Origin: Pseudomonadota bacterium
Lineage (GTDB): Bacteria; Desulfobacterota; Desulfobulbia; Desulfobulbales; Desulfurivibrionaceae
Length of the DNA stretch: 64,000 nucleotides
Direction: 5' to 3'
Assembly (NCBI GenBank): GCA_018830485.1
Contig: JAHJRQ010000011.1
Location: 42,350-106,349 of the forward strand
The translations under genes and the position numbers were made by a program. Under the pieces are notes generated by a model. The model saw nothing but the letters and a program-made list of their open reading frames with translations, had not been told where the DNA came from and did not search any database. Shown piece after piece: positions 25,652-33,934 of the stretch (position 1 is the first letter of the stretch; each line of letters opens with the position of its first letter).

Positions 25652-25969
25652 TCACGTTTTTTTGTCGAAGTCCCGGAACGGTGCCGCACCGTAAGCGCAG
25701 CAATGCAGGCAGTCCCGAAGCGTGCAGAGTCCGCAGGTGTGGAACTGGTACAGCGGGATGTTGTGGCGCCGGGCGGCATTAATCGCTTCCCTCCGGCCGG
25801 CATGGGAGATCTTGCCGGTAAAGAGGACCACGCCATCGCTGTTGCAGAGTTTCTGCTGCATATCCCGCTCGAAACGGGGGAACAGCCGCAGGGTGATGCC
25901 CAGTCTTTTTGCCTCCTTCCGGTAATGGGGGGCAAGGCGGTCCATGCCGCCGATCACGACGATGCACAT
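25652..25969 (-). CDS. DUF2325 domain protein
   Basis: A 105-residue protein with the DUF2325 pattern: MCIVVIGGMDRL at the start (a Rossmann-like first strand), VVLFTGKISHAGR, then IPLYQFHTCGLCTLRDCLHCC near the end. Its function is unknown; the C-terminal cysteines (CGLCTLRDCLHCC) could bind metal. The ATG at 25969 has a GGAGGA ribosome site 5 bases upstream, so the much longer upstream frame is not used. It sits in the iron cluster between a His/Cys-tailed protein and the HD-GYP remnant. Confidence 0.78.
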   Translation of the reverse strand: MCIVVIGGMDRLAPHYRKEAKRLGITLRLFPRFERDMQQKLCNSDGVVLFTGKISHAGRREAINAARRHNIPLYQFHTCGLCTLRDCLHCCAYGAAPFRDFDKKT

Positions 25970-26070
25970 GCGTATTCCTCCGGTAAACGATTCAGGAAAT
26001 TTTGGCGCCAAGGAGCAGCCCTGCAGGGTGCTGGGGCCAGGCCTCGCGGAGCTGCCCATTCCGGTTCGTC

Positions 26071-26439
26071 TCAGGCCGCTTGTTTCTCCCGGCACTTGCA
26101 ATTCCGGCAACGGCCGCAGCCTCCATGCCCCCCGTGTCTATGCTCATTGACAATCACGCGACAGCCCTCCGGAGCGATATCCTTTCCTTGTATTCCGGTA
26201 AAATATTTACGGTCTTGCGGCAGGCCGGCGGCATGCAGCAGTTCAGCGAAAGCTGTCCGCGAGTTTGGGGCGATATCGCTGATTTTTTCAGTATGGATGA
26301 AGATATTTCCCTGCCTATTGTCGCAACTGTCCATGGATGCGACCAGTCGAGCAGCCGCACCCATGGTGAAACTGTCGACGATGGTGATGTGCAGATTGCC
26401 GTTTCGCCTTCCCATCGTGATCACTGCAGTACGATGCAT
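26071..26439 (-). CDS. hypothetical protein with His/Cys-rich metal-binding tail
   Basis: A 122-residue protein of no family that I can name. Residues 1-95 look like a compact alpha/beta domain (LHITIVDSFTMGAAARLVASMD, NIFIHTEKISDIAPNSR). The C-terminus, NEHRHGGHGGCGRCRNCKCRE, carries three His and four Cys within about 18 residues and is a clear metal-binding tail. The start at 26439 follows GGAG at a spacing of about 8 and is preferred over the longer frame to 26574. It lies downstream of the porin and upstream of DUF2325 on the same strand, so a role in iron handling is likely. Confidence 0.62.
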   Translation of the reverse strand: MHRTAVITMGRRNGNLHITIVDSFTMGAAARLVASMDSCDNRQGNIFIHTEKISDIAPNSRTAFAELLHAAGLPQDRKYFTGIQGKDIAPEGCRVIVNEHRHGGHGGCGRCRNCKCREKQAA

Positions 26440-26533
26440 AGCTTGTCTCCTTGTTGTCTGGTTGGCTTGTTGTTGTATGGGGCGACCCTGGCGGAGTGGA
26501 ATTTCCGGAAAACGGTACTTGGAGTTCTCCTGC

Positions 26534-27643
26534 TCAGAATTCCACAGCCAGTTGCGCCACCACTTGATGCGCACTTTCGTTCGTGCCGTCCTCGGCTATG
26601 TCGCAGTCCTGGTCATGCCGGTATTCCAGGGCAAGGGTGGTTTTGTCGAACACGCCGATGCCGACGGAACCAAGATAGCGATGTTCCGGCAGGCCGAGGG
26701 CCACGGCCTCGTCGGTCCGCTGATAGCCAAGGGCCAGGGTGACCTCCCGTGCGGCCACTTCCGTGGTATAGGCCAGCTCCATCTGCCAGGCTTTGGGTTC
26801 GGCGCCGCGTCCGGCAAAATCCATCTCGCCGGGCTGGAAGGAGTCAAGGGCGGCGATATATTCCGTAAGAATGCTCCAGCCGCCGTACTGGAGCCGGCCA
26901 TGCAGCGCCAGGGCCTCGGTGAAGTCGTCCACCGTGGTGCTGGTTGTGGCGATATGGGCCCGCATGGTATTGCTGTCGCCCAGGTTGTTGAGCCATCCGG
27001 CGCCCAGGTCGAACTGCCATTCGCCCTCTTGCAGCTTGTAGCCCAGATTGGCGCCGAAGGTCTTCATGGTGTCGTTCCCCCGGGTTTTATCCACCTCGCC
27101 GTTGAAGATATAGAGGGAGCCATGCCAGCCTGCCTGCGCAAACCCGGCGCGCAGGGCGGTGTCCCTGGTTTCCGCAAGCTCGAGGGTAAGCGGGTCGGAA
27201 ACCATGGAGCTGGTAAAGGAGCCGAAGGGCACGTACATCTTCCCTGCCGTCAGTTGGAAGGGGCTTTTTTCCGCGTTGCCCAGGGTGATGCTTCCCTGAT
27301 CGATAATGAGGTGGTCGTCTTCTTCTCCCTCCTCGTAGAGGGCGACGACATGGGCGGAAACCACTTCCGTGATCTTCGCTTCAAGCCCGAGCTCCACCGT
27401 GGCCAGGCTCACATCGCTGGTTTTTGCTCCGGAAAAATCCTTTCCGGCAAAAGCCTCGACCTCAACCAGGCCGCCGAACTCCAACCTGTCCGCCAGCTTT
27501 CCCGCCAAGCTCTCCACTCCGGCCGGCGCGCTGTTTCCCGCGAGGCGGGGGGCGGCGGTCTCCGTTTCCTTGGGGGGTTCGGCCAAAGCCGGGGTTGTGA
27601 TCAGCAGAAGAAGCCCTGCCATGCCGATGATTTTTCCCTTCAT
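26534..27643 (-). CDS. outer-membrane porin, LbtU-like siderophore porin family
   Basis: A 369-residue outer-membrane beta-barrel protein. It has a signal peptide (about 1-22, ending ALA), a short linker, then alternating amphipathic strands with many Trp and Tyr, and ends in Phe (LAVEF), the usual C-terminal signal for barrel assembly. Its style, with LEFGGLVEVEAFAG after the linker and GKMYVPFGSF near 130, recalls LbtU-type porins tied to siderophore or iron uptake. GGAG lies before the ATG at 27643. It shares an operator-like box with the feo genes. Confidence 0.78.
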   Translation of the reverse strand: MKGKIIGMAGLLLLITTPALAEPPKETETAAPRLAGNSAPAGVESLAGKLADRLEFGGLVEVEAFAGKDFSGAKTSDVSLATVELGLEAKITEVVSAHVVALYEEGEEDDHLIIDQGSITLGNAEKSPFQLTAGKMYVPFGSFTSSMVSDPLTLELAETRDTALRAGFAQAGWHGSLYIFNGEVDKTRGNDTMKTFGANLGYKLQEGEWQFDLGAGWLNNLGDSNTMRAHIATTSTTVDDFTEALALHGRLQYGGWSILTEYIAALDSFQPGEMDFAGRGAEPKAWQMELAYTTEVAAREVTLALGYQRTDEAVALGLPEHRYLGSVGIGVFDKTTLALEYRHDQDCDIAEDGTNESAHQVVAQLAVEF

Positions 27644-27682
27644 TTTCGTTCTCCTTTCCTGCGCCCTTATTTGTTTGTGCAT

Positions 27683-27710
27683 ATTAATAAAATTAATCGT
27701 GCCTAACTCA
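27683..27710 (-). promoter_or_regulatory. putative metal-regulator operator/promoter of the porin gene
   Basis: The minus strand reads TTGAGTTAGGCACGATTAATTTTATTAATATG. It matches the boxes before both feoA copies (GTT, GGC, TAATTTTATT) and here overlaps a likely -35/-10 pair (TTGAGT and ATTAAT), so a bound repressor would block RNA polymerase. Confidence 0.55.
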
Positions 27711-27804
27711 AGCGGTCCAAAAAAACCCCCCCACGATCAGCTTTTCTGTGAACAAGCGGTCGCGCAGGGGGATGCCGGTCAGGCGCCGGGTATGACGGGG
27801 AAGA

Positions 27805-28056
27805 TTACCGCTCCTCCCCGGGGCCGGCGACCTCCACCTCGATGTGATCCGCTTCGTTGTTGCGCAGGGTCAGGGTGCCGCCCATGATCCGGAGCGCCAC
27901 CGGATCGTAGAGTGGGGCTCGGCCCATTATGGTGATGCGGGTGCCGGGGACAATGCCCATGTCGCGGATGCGGCGGCCAAGTTCTCCGCCGACCTTGACC
28001 GCGGTAATGGTGCCGGATTGGTCTTTTTGCATTTTCCGGAGCAGAAGTGTCGGCAT
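27805..28056 (-). CDS. feoA: ferrous iron transport protein A
   Basis: An 83-residue SH3-like FeoA protein: GTITAVKVGGELGRRIRDMGIVPGTRITIMGRAPLYDPVALRIMG covers the conserved core. FeoA works with FeoB in Fe(II) uptake in the cytosol. The ATG at 28056 has GGGAGA upstream and gives the normal length. It is transcribed from its own promoter with the operator-like box, about 3.5 kb upstream of feoB, and may supply the function lost by the decayed copy next to feoB. The porin gene follows after 161 bases. Confidence 0.92.
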   Translation of the reverse strand: MPTLLLRKMQKDQSGTITAVKVGGELGRRIRDMGIVPGTRITIMGRAPLYDPVALRIMGGTLTLRNNEADHIEVEVAGPGEER

Positions 28057-28103
28057 GGGTGATCTCCCTGGTGCTGGGTTTCGATGGCGAGTGACGAGCG
28101 GCA

Positions 28104-28132
28104 ATAATAAAAAGCTGAGGTTAAGATGTCAA
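28104..28132 (-). promoter_or_regulatory. sigma70-type promoter of feoA
   Basis: On the minus strand a perfect TTGACA (28127-28132) is 17 bases from TATTAT (28104-28109). It is 48 bases upstream of the feoA ATG and almost identical in layout to the promoter at 24589-24617. Confidence 0.85.
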
Positions 28133-28149
28133 TATCTTTTTTTATGAGT

Positions 28150-28176
28150 AGAATAAAATTATGCTTGCCGAACTTT
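28150..28176 (-). promoter_or_regulatory. putative metal-regulator operator upstream of feoA
   Basis: The minus strand reads AAAGTTCGGCAAGCATAATTTTATTC. It is the third member of the GTTmGGC/TAATTTTATT box set and, like the site at 24636, lies about 20 bases upstream of the -35 element. Confidence 0.55.
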
Positions 28177-28270
28177 AGGGGGCGGCAAGGGTTTTGGAGG
28201 ATGGTCTGCGGTGAGCAGGCCGCGGGGTTTTCAGGGAGGAAAGAGAGCCGTACACGAATGCTGCCTAAAA

Positions 28271-28312
28271 TGGCGTCGCCCCGCTCCTGCGCAATAGGAG
28301 TGGGGCGACGGA
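28271..28312. terminator. strong hairpin between feoA promoter and cytochrome gene
   Basis: GTCGCCCCGCTCCT and AGGAGTGGGGCGAC form a 14-pair stem (one G-T pair) with a 7-base loop. It lies 25 bases after the stop of the cytochrome gene on the minus strand and has a short T-rich tail (CCATTTTAGG), so it probably ends that transcript. Confidence 0.65.
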
Positions 28313-28336
28313 GAACAAACGGGAACGTGTTTCTTG

Positions 28337-30988
28337 CTATTCCCTGGTGTTCCGCATCATGTTCAGGGAATTTGGGTGGTGCAGGTCCGTGTCCATGTCA
28401 ATGGTATGGCAGAGCTTGCAGTTGCGGTTGGCGCCCAGCGGGTAGGGATTGGACTGATACTGCCGGGGAGCGAAGTTGTCCCGTTCCTTTTCGTAGGGAT
28501 TGGTGGCGGGATACTCGGCATGGGGGCTGCCGTGGCAACCGGCGCAATGGATGCTGCCCGCATCGTCGTGCCGGTTGCGGTACAAGGCGTCGGCCCCGGT
28601 GGTCCAGGCATTGAAGGCGCTGTCCGTCTCCGGCGGTCCGAAGTTGACATGGCAGGTCAGGCAATCCGGTTGCTGCAGCCACGGAGTGCGCGGCTGGATC
28701 CCGGCAAGGGGTGTTGCTCCCTGTGGGGTGAGGTGCTGCATGAGTCGCTGGGCTCCGGGTTTTCCCGCCTGTTTTTCCGCCAAAAGCAGGGCCAGGGCGT
28801 GGTCTTCCAGGGCGCCATGGCAGGTGGTGCAGTCAAGTCCGGCCTCGTGGTGGATGCCGCGGTGAAAACGGGTGGCGCCCTGCGGGCTGCTCGGGTGGCA
28901 GAGAGCGCAGGCTTCGGCGCCCCGGCCGCCGAGGAAGTTGGCGTGGAAGCCGTGGATGGAGGCAGAGAGGTTGAGGAGCCCTGCTTTGCCGGGGGCGTTC
29001 AGCATCGGGTCCGGATGGCAGCTTTGACAGAGGACGGGCTTGCCTGCCTTGGCCTGGGCTGCAAGTTTGGTCTTGTGAAACCGGTCATGCATGGTCAGGA
29101 TGTCTTGCGCCGCGGCGTTTGAGATTCCGGTGCTTCCCCTGCGCCACCCTCCGCCATGGCAGGTCTTGCAGCCCATCTCGGTTGCAACCGGGGCCACCAT
29201 GCGGGTGGCGGCAAGCAGGGTGTTGGTACCCTTGTCCCTGGCCTCGATGGTAAAGCTCGGATAGGGTTGGTATCCCCCCCGGGCGGGATAGGGAACCACC
29301 GGAACCTTCTCCGCGACAAAGGATTTGCCTGCTTGTTTGAGTTGCATAACGCCGGAAAGCCCCTGGCCGGAAAGGCCGATATTGTCGGGCAGGCTGCGGC
29401 CGAACAGGGCGGGCAGGTCTTTCCAGAACCCCACCTGTGCGGCCGGTTTTTCAAAGCCGGGCTCCACGCGGAAGGAAAGAACCACTCCCTCGGTGACCAC
29501 CTCCGGGGTTGGCCCGCGCCTGACAAGCTGGGCAAAAAGATCGTTTGCCGGAGGCATGAGGCTGAAAGTGCCGTCCGCATCGCTTATGCTGTGCATGCCG
29601 AGGCTGTTCCAGGCAAGGAGGACGTAGCCGTCCCGCTCCGGGTCAAAGGGCAGCGGGGCCAGCGGCGGGGCGGACAGTTGCGGGGGAGGTGTTGTCTGCT
29701 CCTTTCTGCCGTGCAGCCCTTCAATAATATAGGAGGCCAGGGCGTGCCGCTCCTGGGTGTTGCCGACAAAAGGCGGCATGCAGCGGATCAACCTGCCTTG
29801 GCCGCTGATCTCCGCCTCCATGGCGTAAACCGATTCGTACTTGGCGCTCATCTTTTTGATGTCCCGCATGGGGCCGCCCACGGAATGGCAGGGGGAGCAC
29901 ATGATGTTGAAGAGCTGCCGACCAACCAGCAGCCGGTTTTCCGCGGTGATCTCCTTGTCGGTCCATTTGGCCGAGGCCAGGATCCCCTTGGCCTGGACCG
30001 CGTCGAGATCCTTGACCAGGATGGAGTTGGCGTAGATGTGGCCGTACAGGGTGAAGGGCCTTCGGCTGCCTTCCCGGATGTATTCGAAGGCGCCCATGTA
30101 AGTGATGCCGAGAAGAAGCAGCACCACGGCCAGGGAGCGGGTGGCTGTTTTCGGCAGCCGGATCACCATGAGCAGGCCGCCGAGGAAAAGAAGCACCGAA
30201 GCCCAGAGAAAGATGGTGAGAAACGGGGCCAGTTCCGGGCTGAAGTTTGCAATCCAGGCCTGTTGCGGCTCGGGCAGGGCCTGGACGTACCACCAGGCCG
30301 AGGCCAGGAACAGCAGGAAGGGGGCAAGGAGCCAGGCGGCGCAGTAGCGGACCATGCGCAACCGGAAGGCTTCTTCTTTGATCCCGGTGGAGGTGAGAAA
30401 GCCGTACAACCCGGCCAGCATCAGACAGAGGAAGGTCCGGAAGAACAGGGCCGGCCAGAAGGCCGGATTGAAGATGCCGTCCCAGAAGTTGCCGGTGGCC
30501 AGCCATTCGCCCGGGGTAAGCATGAAGCCGATGATCCCGTTGATGGCAAAGAGGGAGAGCCAGGCGAAGATGAAATAGAGCCAGCCGATGAGCAGATGGC
30601 TGCGCCGCTCCATGCGGCCGAAGGTCTGGTAGTAGATGAGGATGGCCACGATCTCCCCGAGAAAAAACACCCACTCGATGGCCCAGCCGAAGACGAAATT
30701 GTGGATGAGAATGGAGGTGGCGGCCGGAGCGATGAGGGCGATGGTGAACCAGATGCCCACCCCGGTCATGGCGCCGAGCACCAGGGTGAGGAGCAGGAAG
30801 AACTTGGTGTGTTGCCGGGTGTAGTCGAGGATGGGTTGCGATCCTTCCCGGTAGCCCTTCATTTCGGTGAGCACCAGAAAGAGGCCGCCGCCGATGGCGA
30901 AATGGGCGATGTACACATGGAGGATGGCGATCAGGGCGATGAGCAGGCCGCCGCCGAAGAAATCCAACTGCCAGACCGGATAGTTCAT
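28337..30988 (-). CDS. CydA-like membrane domain fused to octahaem cytochrome c
   Basis: An 883-residue redox protein. Residues 1-300 contain about nine membrane helices resembling subunit I of bd-type quinol oxidases, with several intramembrane His (HVYIAHFAIGGGLFLVL at 24-40). A monohaem segment follows (CSPCH at 364-368, later MPPFVGN for the Met ligand), then a haem-free region (about 440-600) and a C-terminal part with seven more sites (CKTCH, CQSCH, CALCH, CTTCH, CLTCH, CAGCH, CKLCH), eight in all. This suggests quinol oxidation in the membrane with electron transfer to periplasmic cytochromes. The start at 30988 overlaps the upstream subunit's stop (ATGA). Confidence 0.85.
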   Translation of the reverse strand: MNYPVWQLDFFGGGLLIALIAILHVYIAHFAIGGGLFLVLTEMKGYREGSQPILDYTRQHTKFFLLLTLVLGAMTGVGIWFTIALIAPAATSILIHNFVFGWAIEWVFFLGEIVAILIYYQTFGRMERRSHLLIGWLYFIFAWLSLFAINGIIGFMLTPGEWLATGNFWDGIFNPAFWPALFFRTFLCLMLAGLYGFLTSTGIKEEAFRLRMVRYCAAWLLAPFLLFLASAWWYVQALPEPQQAWIANFSPELAPFLTIFLWASVLLFLGGLLMVIRLPKTATRSLAVVLLLLGITYMGAFEYIREGSRRPFTLYGHIYANSILVKDLDAVQAKGILASAKWTDKEITAENRLLVGRQLFNIMCSPCHSVGGPMRDIKKMSAKYESVYAMEAEISGQGRLIRCMPPFVGNTQERHALASYIIEGLHGRKEQTTPPPQLSAPPLAPLPFDPERDGYVLLAWNSLGMHSISDADGTFSLMPPANDLFAQLVRRGPTPEVVTEGVVLSFRVEPGFEKPAAQVGFWKDLPALFGRSLPDNIGLSGQGLSGVMQLKQAGKSFVAEKVPVVPYPARGGYQPYPSFTIEARDKGTNTLLAATRMVAPVATEMGCKTCHGGGWRRGSTGISNAAAQDILTMHDRFHKTKLAAQAKAGKPVLCQSCHPDPMLNAPGKAGLLNLSASIHGFHANFLGGRGAEACALCHPSSPQGATRFHRGIHHEAGLDCTTCHGALEDHALALLLAEKQAGKPGAQRLMQHLTPQGATPLAGIQPRTPWLQQPDCLTCHVNFGPPETDSAFNAWTTGADALYRNRHDDAGSIHCAGCHGSPHAEYPATNPYEKERDNFAPRQYQSNPYPLGANRNCKLCHTIDMDTDLHHPNSLNMMRNTRE

Positions 30989-32058
30989 CGGCTTACCTCC
31001 CCGGGCACCCGGGCCGCGAGCTTGAGCATGTAGACGACCACCGCAACCCCGATCACCAGAATGGCCAGGAAGAGCAGCATTGGCGACCACTGCGGCACGA
31101 CCTGCAGGTCGGCGGGATGGAAATAGGGGGCCAGATAGGCCTGCCTGGCCAGATCCCGCACCAGGACCATGAGGAGAACGGTTGCCCCCATGGCGGCGGT
31201 GGCAGGCCAGACCCGTTCCTTGGCGCCGAAGTAAAGAGCGAAAAAGGCCGCGATCAGGGAGGCGGTGAACAGGGCGGTATGCAGGGGAGCACCGCCGACA
31301 AAGAGTTGGTGCACATTTTTGGGCAGGGAGAACAGGAAGGGGATGCCGGTGCCGATTTCAACCATTGTGGCGTAGGTGAACCATTGCATCCCGCTGCGCA
31401 GCCGTTTTTCGGCCCCGGGCACACCTTTTTTTTGTTGGAACAGGGCGAGGATTGCCAGCAAAAGACCGCCCATGGCCACGGAGGCCACGACAAAATGGAG
31501 GTAGCGGGCAAGCAGGGTCGGGTCGGCCAGGTGGAGGAGGGTGCCGTCCGGCCTCTGAAAATAGGCGTCCCAGTTCTGGGGCGTCTGCATCAGGGTTATA
31601 TTGCTGACAAAGAAAAAGGCAATGATCAGCAGGAGCAGGATGCTCGTGCTCAGTGCCAGTTTTCGGGTGGCCCGTGGCAGATCGCCGCCCATCTTATACA
31701 GATAGGCGCTGTAGTAGGCGAGAATGAGCATCCCGATGATGGAAAGCCAGTACGCCCCCATGAGGATGGAGCTGGTATAGATGAAATGACCGTAAAGCGC
31801 TTGGAGAAAAAGCAGGGGCGCCACTCCGAAGTTCACGGCAAAGGCGATGGTGTATGGCAGGATGGACGCGATATCCCGGCAGGGGGGGGGGTCGGCGGGC
31901 TTGGCCCGCATTTCCCTGACCAGGGCGATTATGGCGCTGCCCAGCATGGCGTTCATGAACACAAGGTGGGCGAAAAAGGTCAGGATAAGAAGGAGCTGTA
32001 AAAACTCCCAGGGCGCCGGGATGGTGTCTGGGATCGGGATGAGATGGGCTGGCTCCAT
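30985..32058 (-). CDS. polytopic membrane subunit partner of the octahaem cytochrome
   Basis: A 357-residue inner-membrane protein with about nine hydrophobic helices and no CxxCH site. It begins MEPAHLIPIPDTIPAPWEFLQ, and several helices carry His residues that might hold haem b (FFAHLVFMNAM, YGHFIYTS, RYLHFVVASVAMGG). Its stop overlaps the start of the CydA-like cytochrome gene by 4 bases, so the two proteins are made together and probably form one quinol-reactive complex. It resembles the membrane half seen next to CydA-like cytochromes in metal- and sulfate-reducing bacteria; the exact family is unclear to me. AAGGAG precedes the ATG. Confidence 0.75.
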   Translation of the reverse strand: MEPAHLIPIPDTIPAPWEFLQLLLILTFFAHLVFMNAMLGSAIIALVREMRAKPADPPPCRDIASILPYTIAFAVNFGVAPLLFLQALYGHFIYTSSILMGAYWLSIIGMLILAYYSAYLYKMGGDLPRATRKLALSTSILLLLIIAFFFVSNITLMQTPQNWDAYFQRPDGTLLHLADPTLLARYLHFVVASVAMGGLLLAILALFQQKKGVPGAEKRLRSGMQWFTYATMVEIGTGIPFLFSLPKNVHQLFVGGAPLHTALFTASLIAAFFALYFGAKERVWPATAAMGATVLLMVLVRDLARQAYLAPYFHPADLQVVPQWSPMLLFLAILVIGVAVVVYMLKLAARVPGEVSR

Positions 32059-32537
32059 GGCGGTCTCCTTATGGGTAAACTTTCTTACCTATAGCACAAA
32101 AAAAATGTTTCCAGGGGAAAAATACGGCAGAACAGGGGCATGCCGGGAATAGTGAAAAAAAGCCTGAACTTGAAAGAAGATAAAACGAGAAAATAGCAGT
32201 AATATAGAGCTATGAAGAGAAAAGATGAAGATTTAGCGGTTAATGAAATGATATTTTCTTCTCCCCTACCGGTTCTAACCACATGGAATTTTGCGTTTTT
32301 TGCCGCCGGTGGGGAAATGGGCGAGATATCCGGTTTTTAGAGGGTTTTGAGGAGATTTTCGCCCGTTTACTTGGGGTTATGGGCTGTTGAAAACTTGGCG
32401 GACAACAGGTGGGAAATTCCGTGAGACCGGTTTTGACAGGGGTATGGTTTTCCTTTAAAAAAACGGGCAGAAATTATCTCAGCGGTCTCAATTCGCTTTA
32501 ATCGGTTGTTTTTTCATGACTGAACCAGGGGAAAAAG
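32059..32537. other. 479-base intergenic region between cytochrome operon and dnaA
   Basis: This divergent gap is AT-richer than its surroundings. It contains a possible promoter towards dnaA (TTGACA at 32433-32438, TAAAAA 17 bases on) and one towards the cytochrome genes (TATAGG about 40 bases before their ATG). I find only one imperfect DnaA box (CTAACCACA at 32275-32283, 7 of 9 matches) and no cluster, so I do not call an origin here. Confidence 0.5.
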
Positions 32538-33878
32538 ATGCTTTGGCAGCGAGTTAAGAGTGTTTTGTCCCAAAAAGTTTCCGACAGCGACTTCACGCTG
32601 TGGATCGAACCCTTGCAATGCATCCAATCCGATGCCCAGAGCGTCGAACTGGCTGGGCCAGATCCGTATTTCTGTTCCTGGGTCAGGGAGAACTATCTGG
32701 CCGATATTCAGGATGCCTTCCACGATGCCGGCTTTACCGGCGGGGCGGTGCGCCTTTCGGTTGGCGCAGCCAAAAAAGAGCAGCCCCTCTTGCCGGAACC
32801 GGAAAAGAAGCAGAGCCAGCTCCGTTTGCCGAGCATGCCCGTGGCCCGCTCCACGGTGCGGACCCTGCATCCGCGGTATACCTTTGACGAATTCATGGTT
32901 GGCGAGTCAAACGCCATGGCCTACGCGGCCTGCGAGGCCATGGCCGGCGGCGATTCTGCCTTGAGCCCCTGCCTGTTTATCGAAGCGGGGACGGGCTTGG
33001 GCAAAAGCCATCTGACCCATGCGGTGGCCCATCATGTAACGAGCCATTCCCCCGGAACCCGGCTGCATTATGTCACCTCCCAGCAGCTCACCTCCGAGAT
33101 GGTCCGCAGCATCAAGAATAACACCATGGATCATTTCAAGGAGAAATATCATAACCAGTGCGATGTGCTGCTGATGGAGGATGTGCAGTCCCTGGCCGGG
33201 CGGACCAAGACCCAGTCGGAGCTGGCCGAGGCCCTTGATGTTTTGATGGATTGCGGGAAAAGGGTCATCTTCACCGGGGCTGTTTCCCCGCGCAATATCC
33301 CGGATATGGATGCCGGCGTGCGCTCCCGGCTCTCCTCCGGGCTGATCACCACCATCAATCCTCCGGACCGGCGGACCCGTTGCCTGATCATCGAGCGCAA
33401 GGCCCGCAACAACAAATTGACCCTCACCGGGGAGATCATCGAGTTCCTGGCCGACCGGATCCAGGGCGATATCCGGCGGGTGGAAAGCGCCATCATCGGC
33501 CTGAAGGCCAAGGCCTCCCTGCACAAGACCCTGCCGGATCTGGACATGGTCAAGGAGATCGTCGCCGGGATCATCGGGCAGCGCCAGGAGTTGTCCTCCG
33601 TGCTGATCCGGAATTTCGTGGCCGGCCAGTTTGATGTCTCCATCGAAGAGATGCAGTCAAAGGCAAGGAAAAAGACCATCGCCTTTCCCCGGCAGGTCTC
33701 CATGTACCTGGCCAGGAAGCTCACCGAGGAAGCGCTGTCCGAGATCGGCAAGGCGTTTAACCGCGATCATTCCACGGTGGTGCATTCCATCCGGGTCATT
33801 ACCGAAGCCGTTGTCCGCAGCGGTTCCATCCGCGGGCAGGTGGAGCATCTGGTGGAGCGTTTGAAAAATCAGGGGTAG
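32538..33878 (+). CDS. dnaA: chromosomal replication initiator protein DnaA
   Basis: A 446-residue AAA+ initiator that binds DnaA boxes and opens the origin. Domain I is at the start (WQRVKSVLSQKVSDSDFTLWIEPL); the ATPase domain has Walker A AGTGLGKSHL at about 150-159 and Walker B VLLMEDVQ near 212; the C-terminal helix-turn-helix holds FNRDHSTVVHSI near 413, the DnaA-box recognition signature. Two variations stand out: Ser rather than Thr after the Walker lysine and MED instead of the usual IDD in Walker B. dnaN and recF do not follow, so it could be either the main or a second DnaA. Confidence 0.9.
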   Translation: MLWQRVKSVLSQKVSDSDFTLWIEPLQCIQSDAQSVELAGPDPYFCSWVRENYLADIQDAFHDAGFTGGAVRLSVGAAKKEQPLLPEPEKKQSQLRLPSMPVARSTVRTLHPRYTFDEFMVGESNAMAYAACEAMAGGDSALSPCLFIEAGTGLGKSHLTHAVAHHVTSHSPGTRLHYVTSQQLTSEMVRSIKNNTMDHFKEKYHNQCDVLLMEDVQSLAGRTKTQSELAEALDVLMDCGKRVIFTGAVSPRNIPDMDAGVRSRLSSGLITTINPPDRRTRCLIIERKARNNKLTLTGEIIEFLADRIQGDIRRVESAIIGLKAKASLHKTLPDLDMVKEIVAGIIGQRQELSSVLIRNFVAGQFDVSIEEMQSKARKKTIAFPRQVSMYLARKLTEEALSEIGKAFNRDHSTVVHSIRVITEAVVRSGSIRGQVEHLVERLKNQG

Positions 33879-33934
33879 GGATGCACTAACCATCCCGGGG
33901 CGGGGGCCCGGGAAATCACGATAAGGGGGGGGAG

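Noticed and set aside
29156..31033. 625-codon plus-strand frame opposite the multihaem cytochrome
   Set aside because: Very Glu/Gly/Gln-rich antisense translation of haem-protein codons; no start signal.
32059..32537. Origin of replication upstream of dnaA
   Set aside because: Only one imperfect DnaA box was found and no tandem AT-rich 13-mers; not enough to call oriC.
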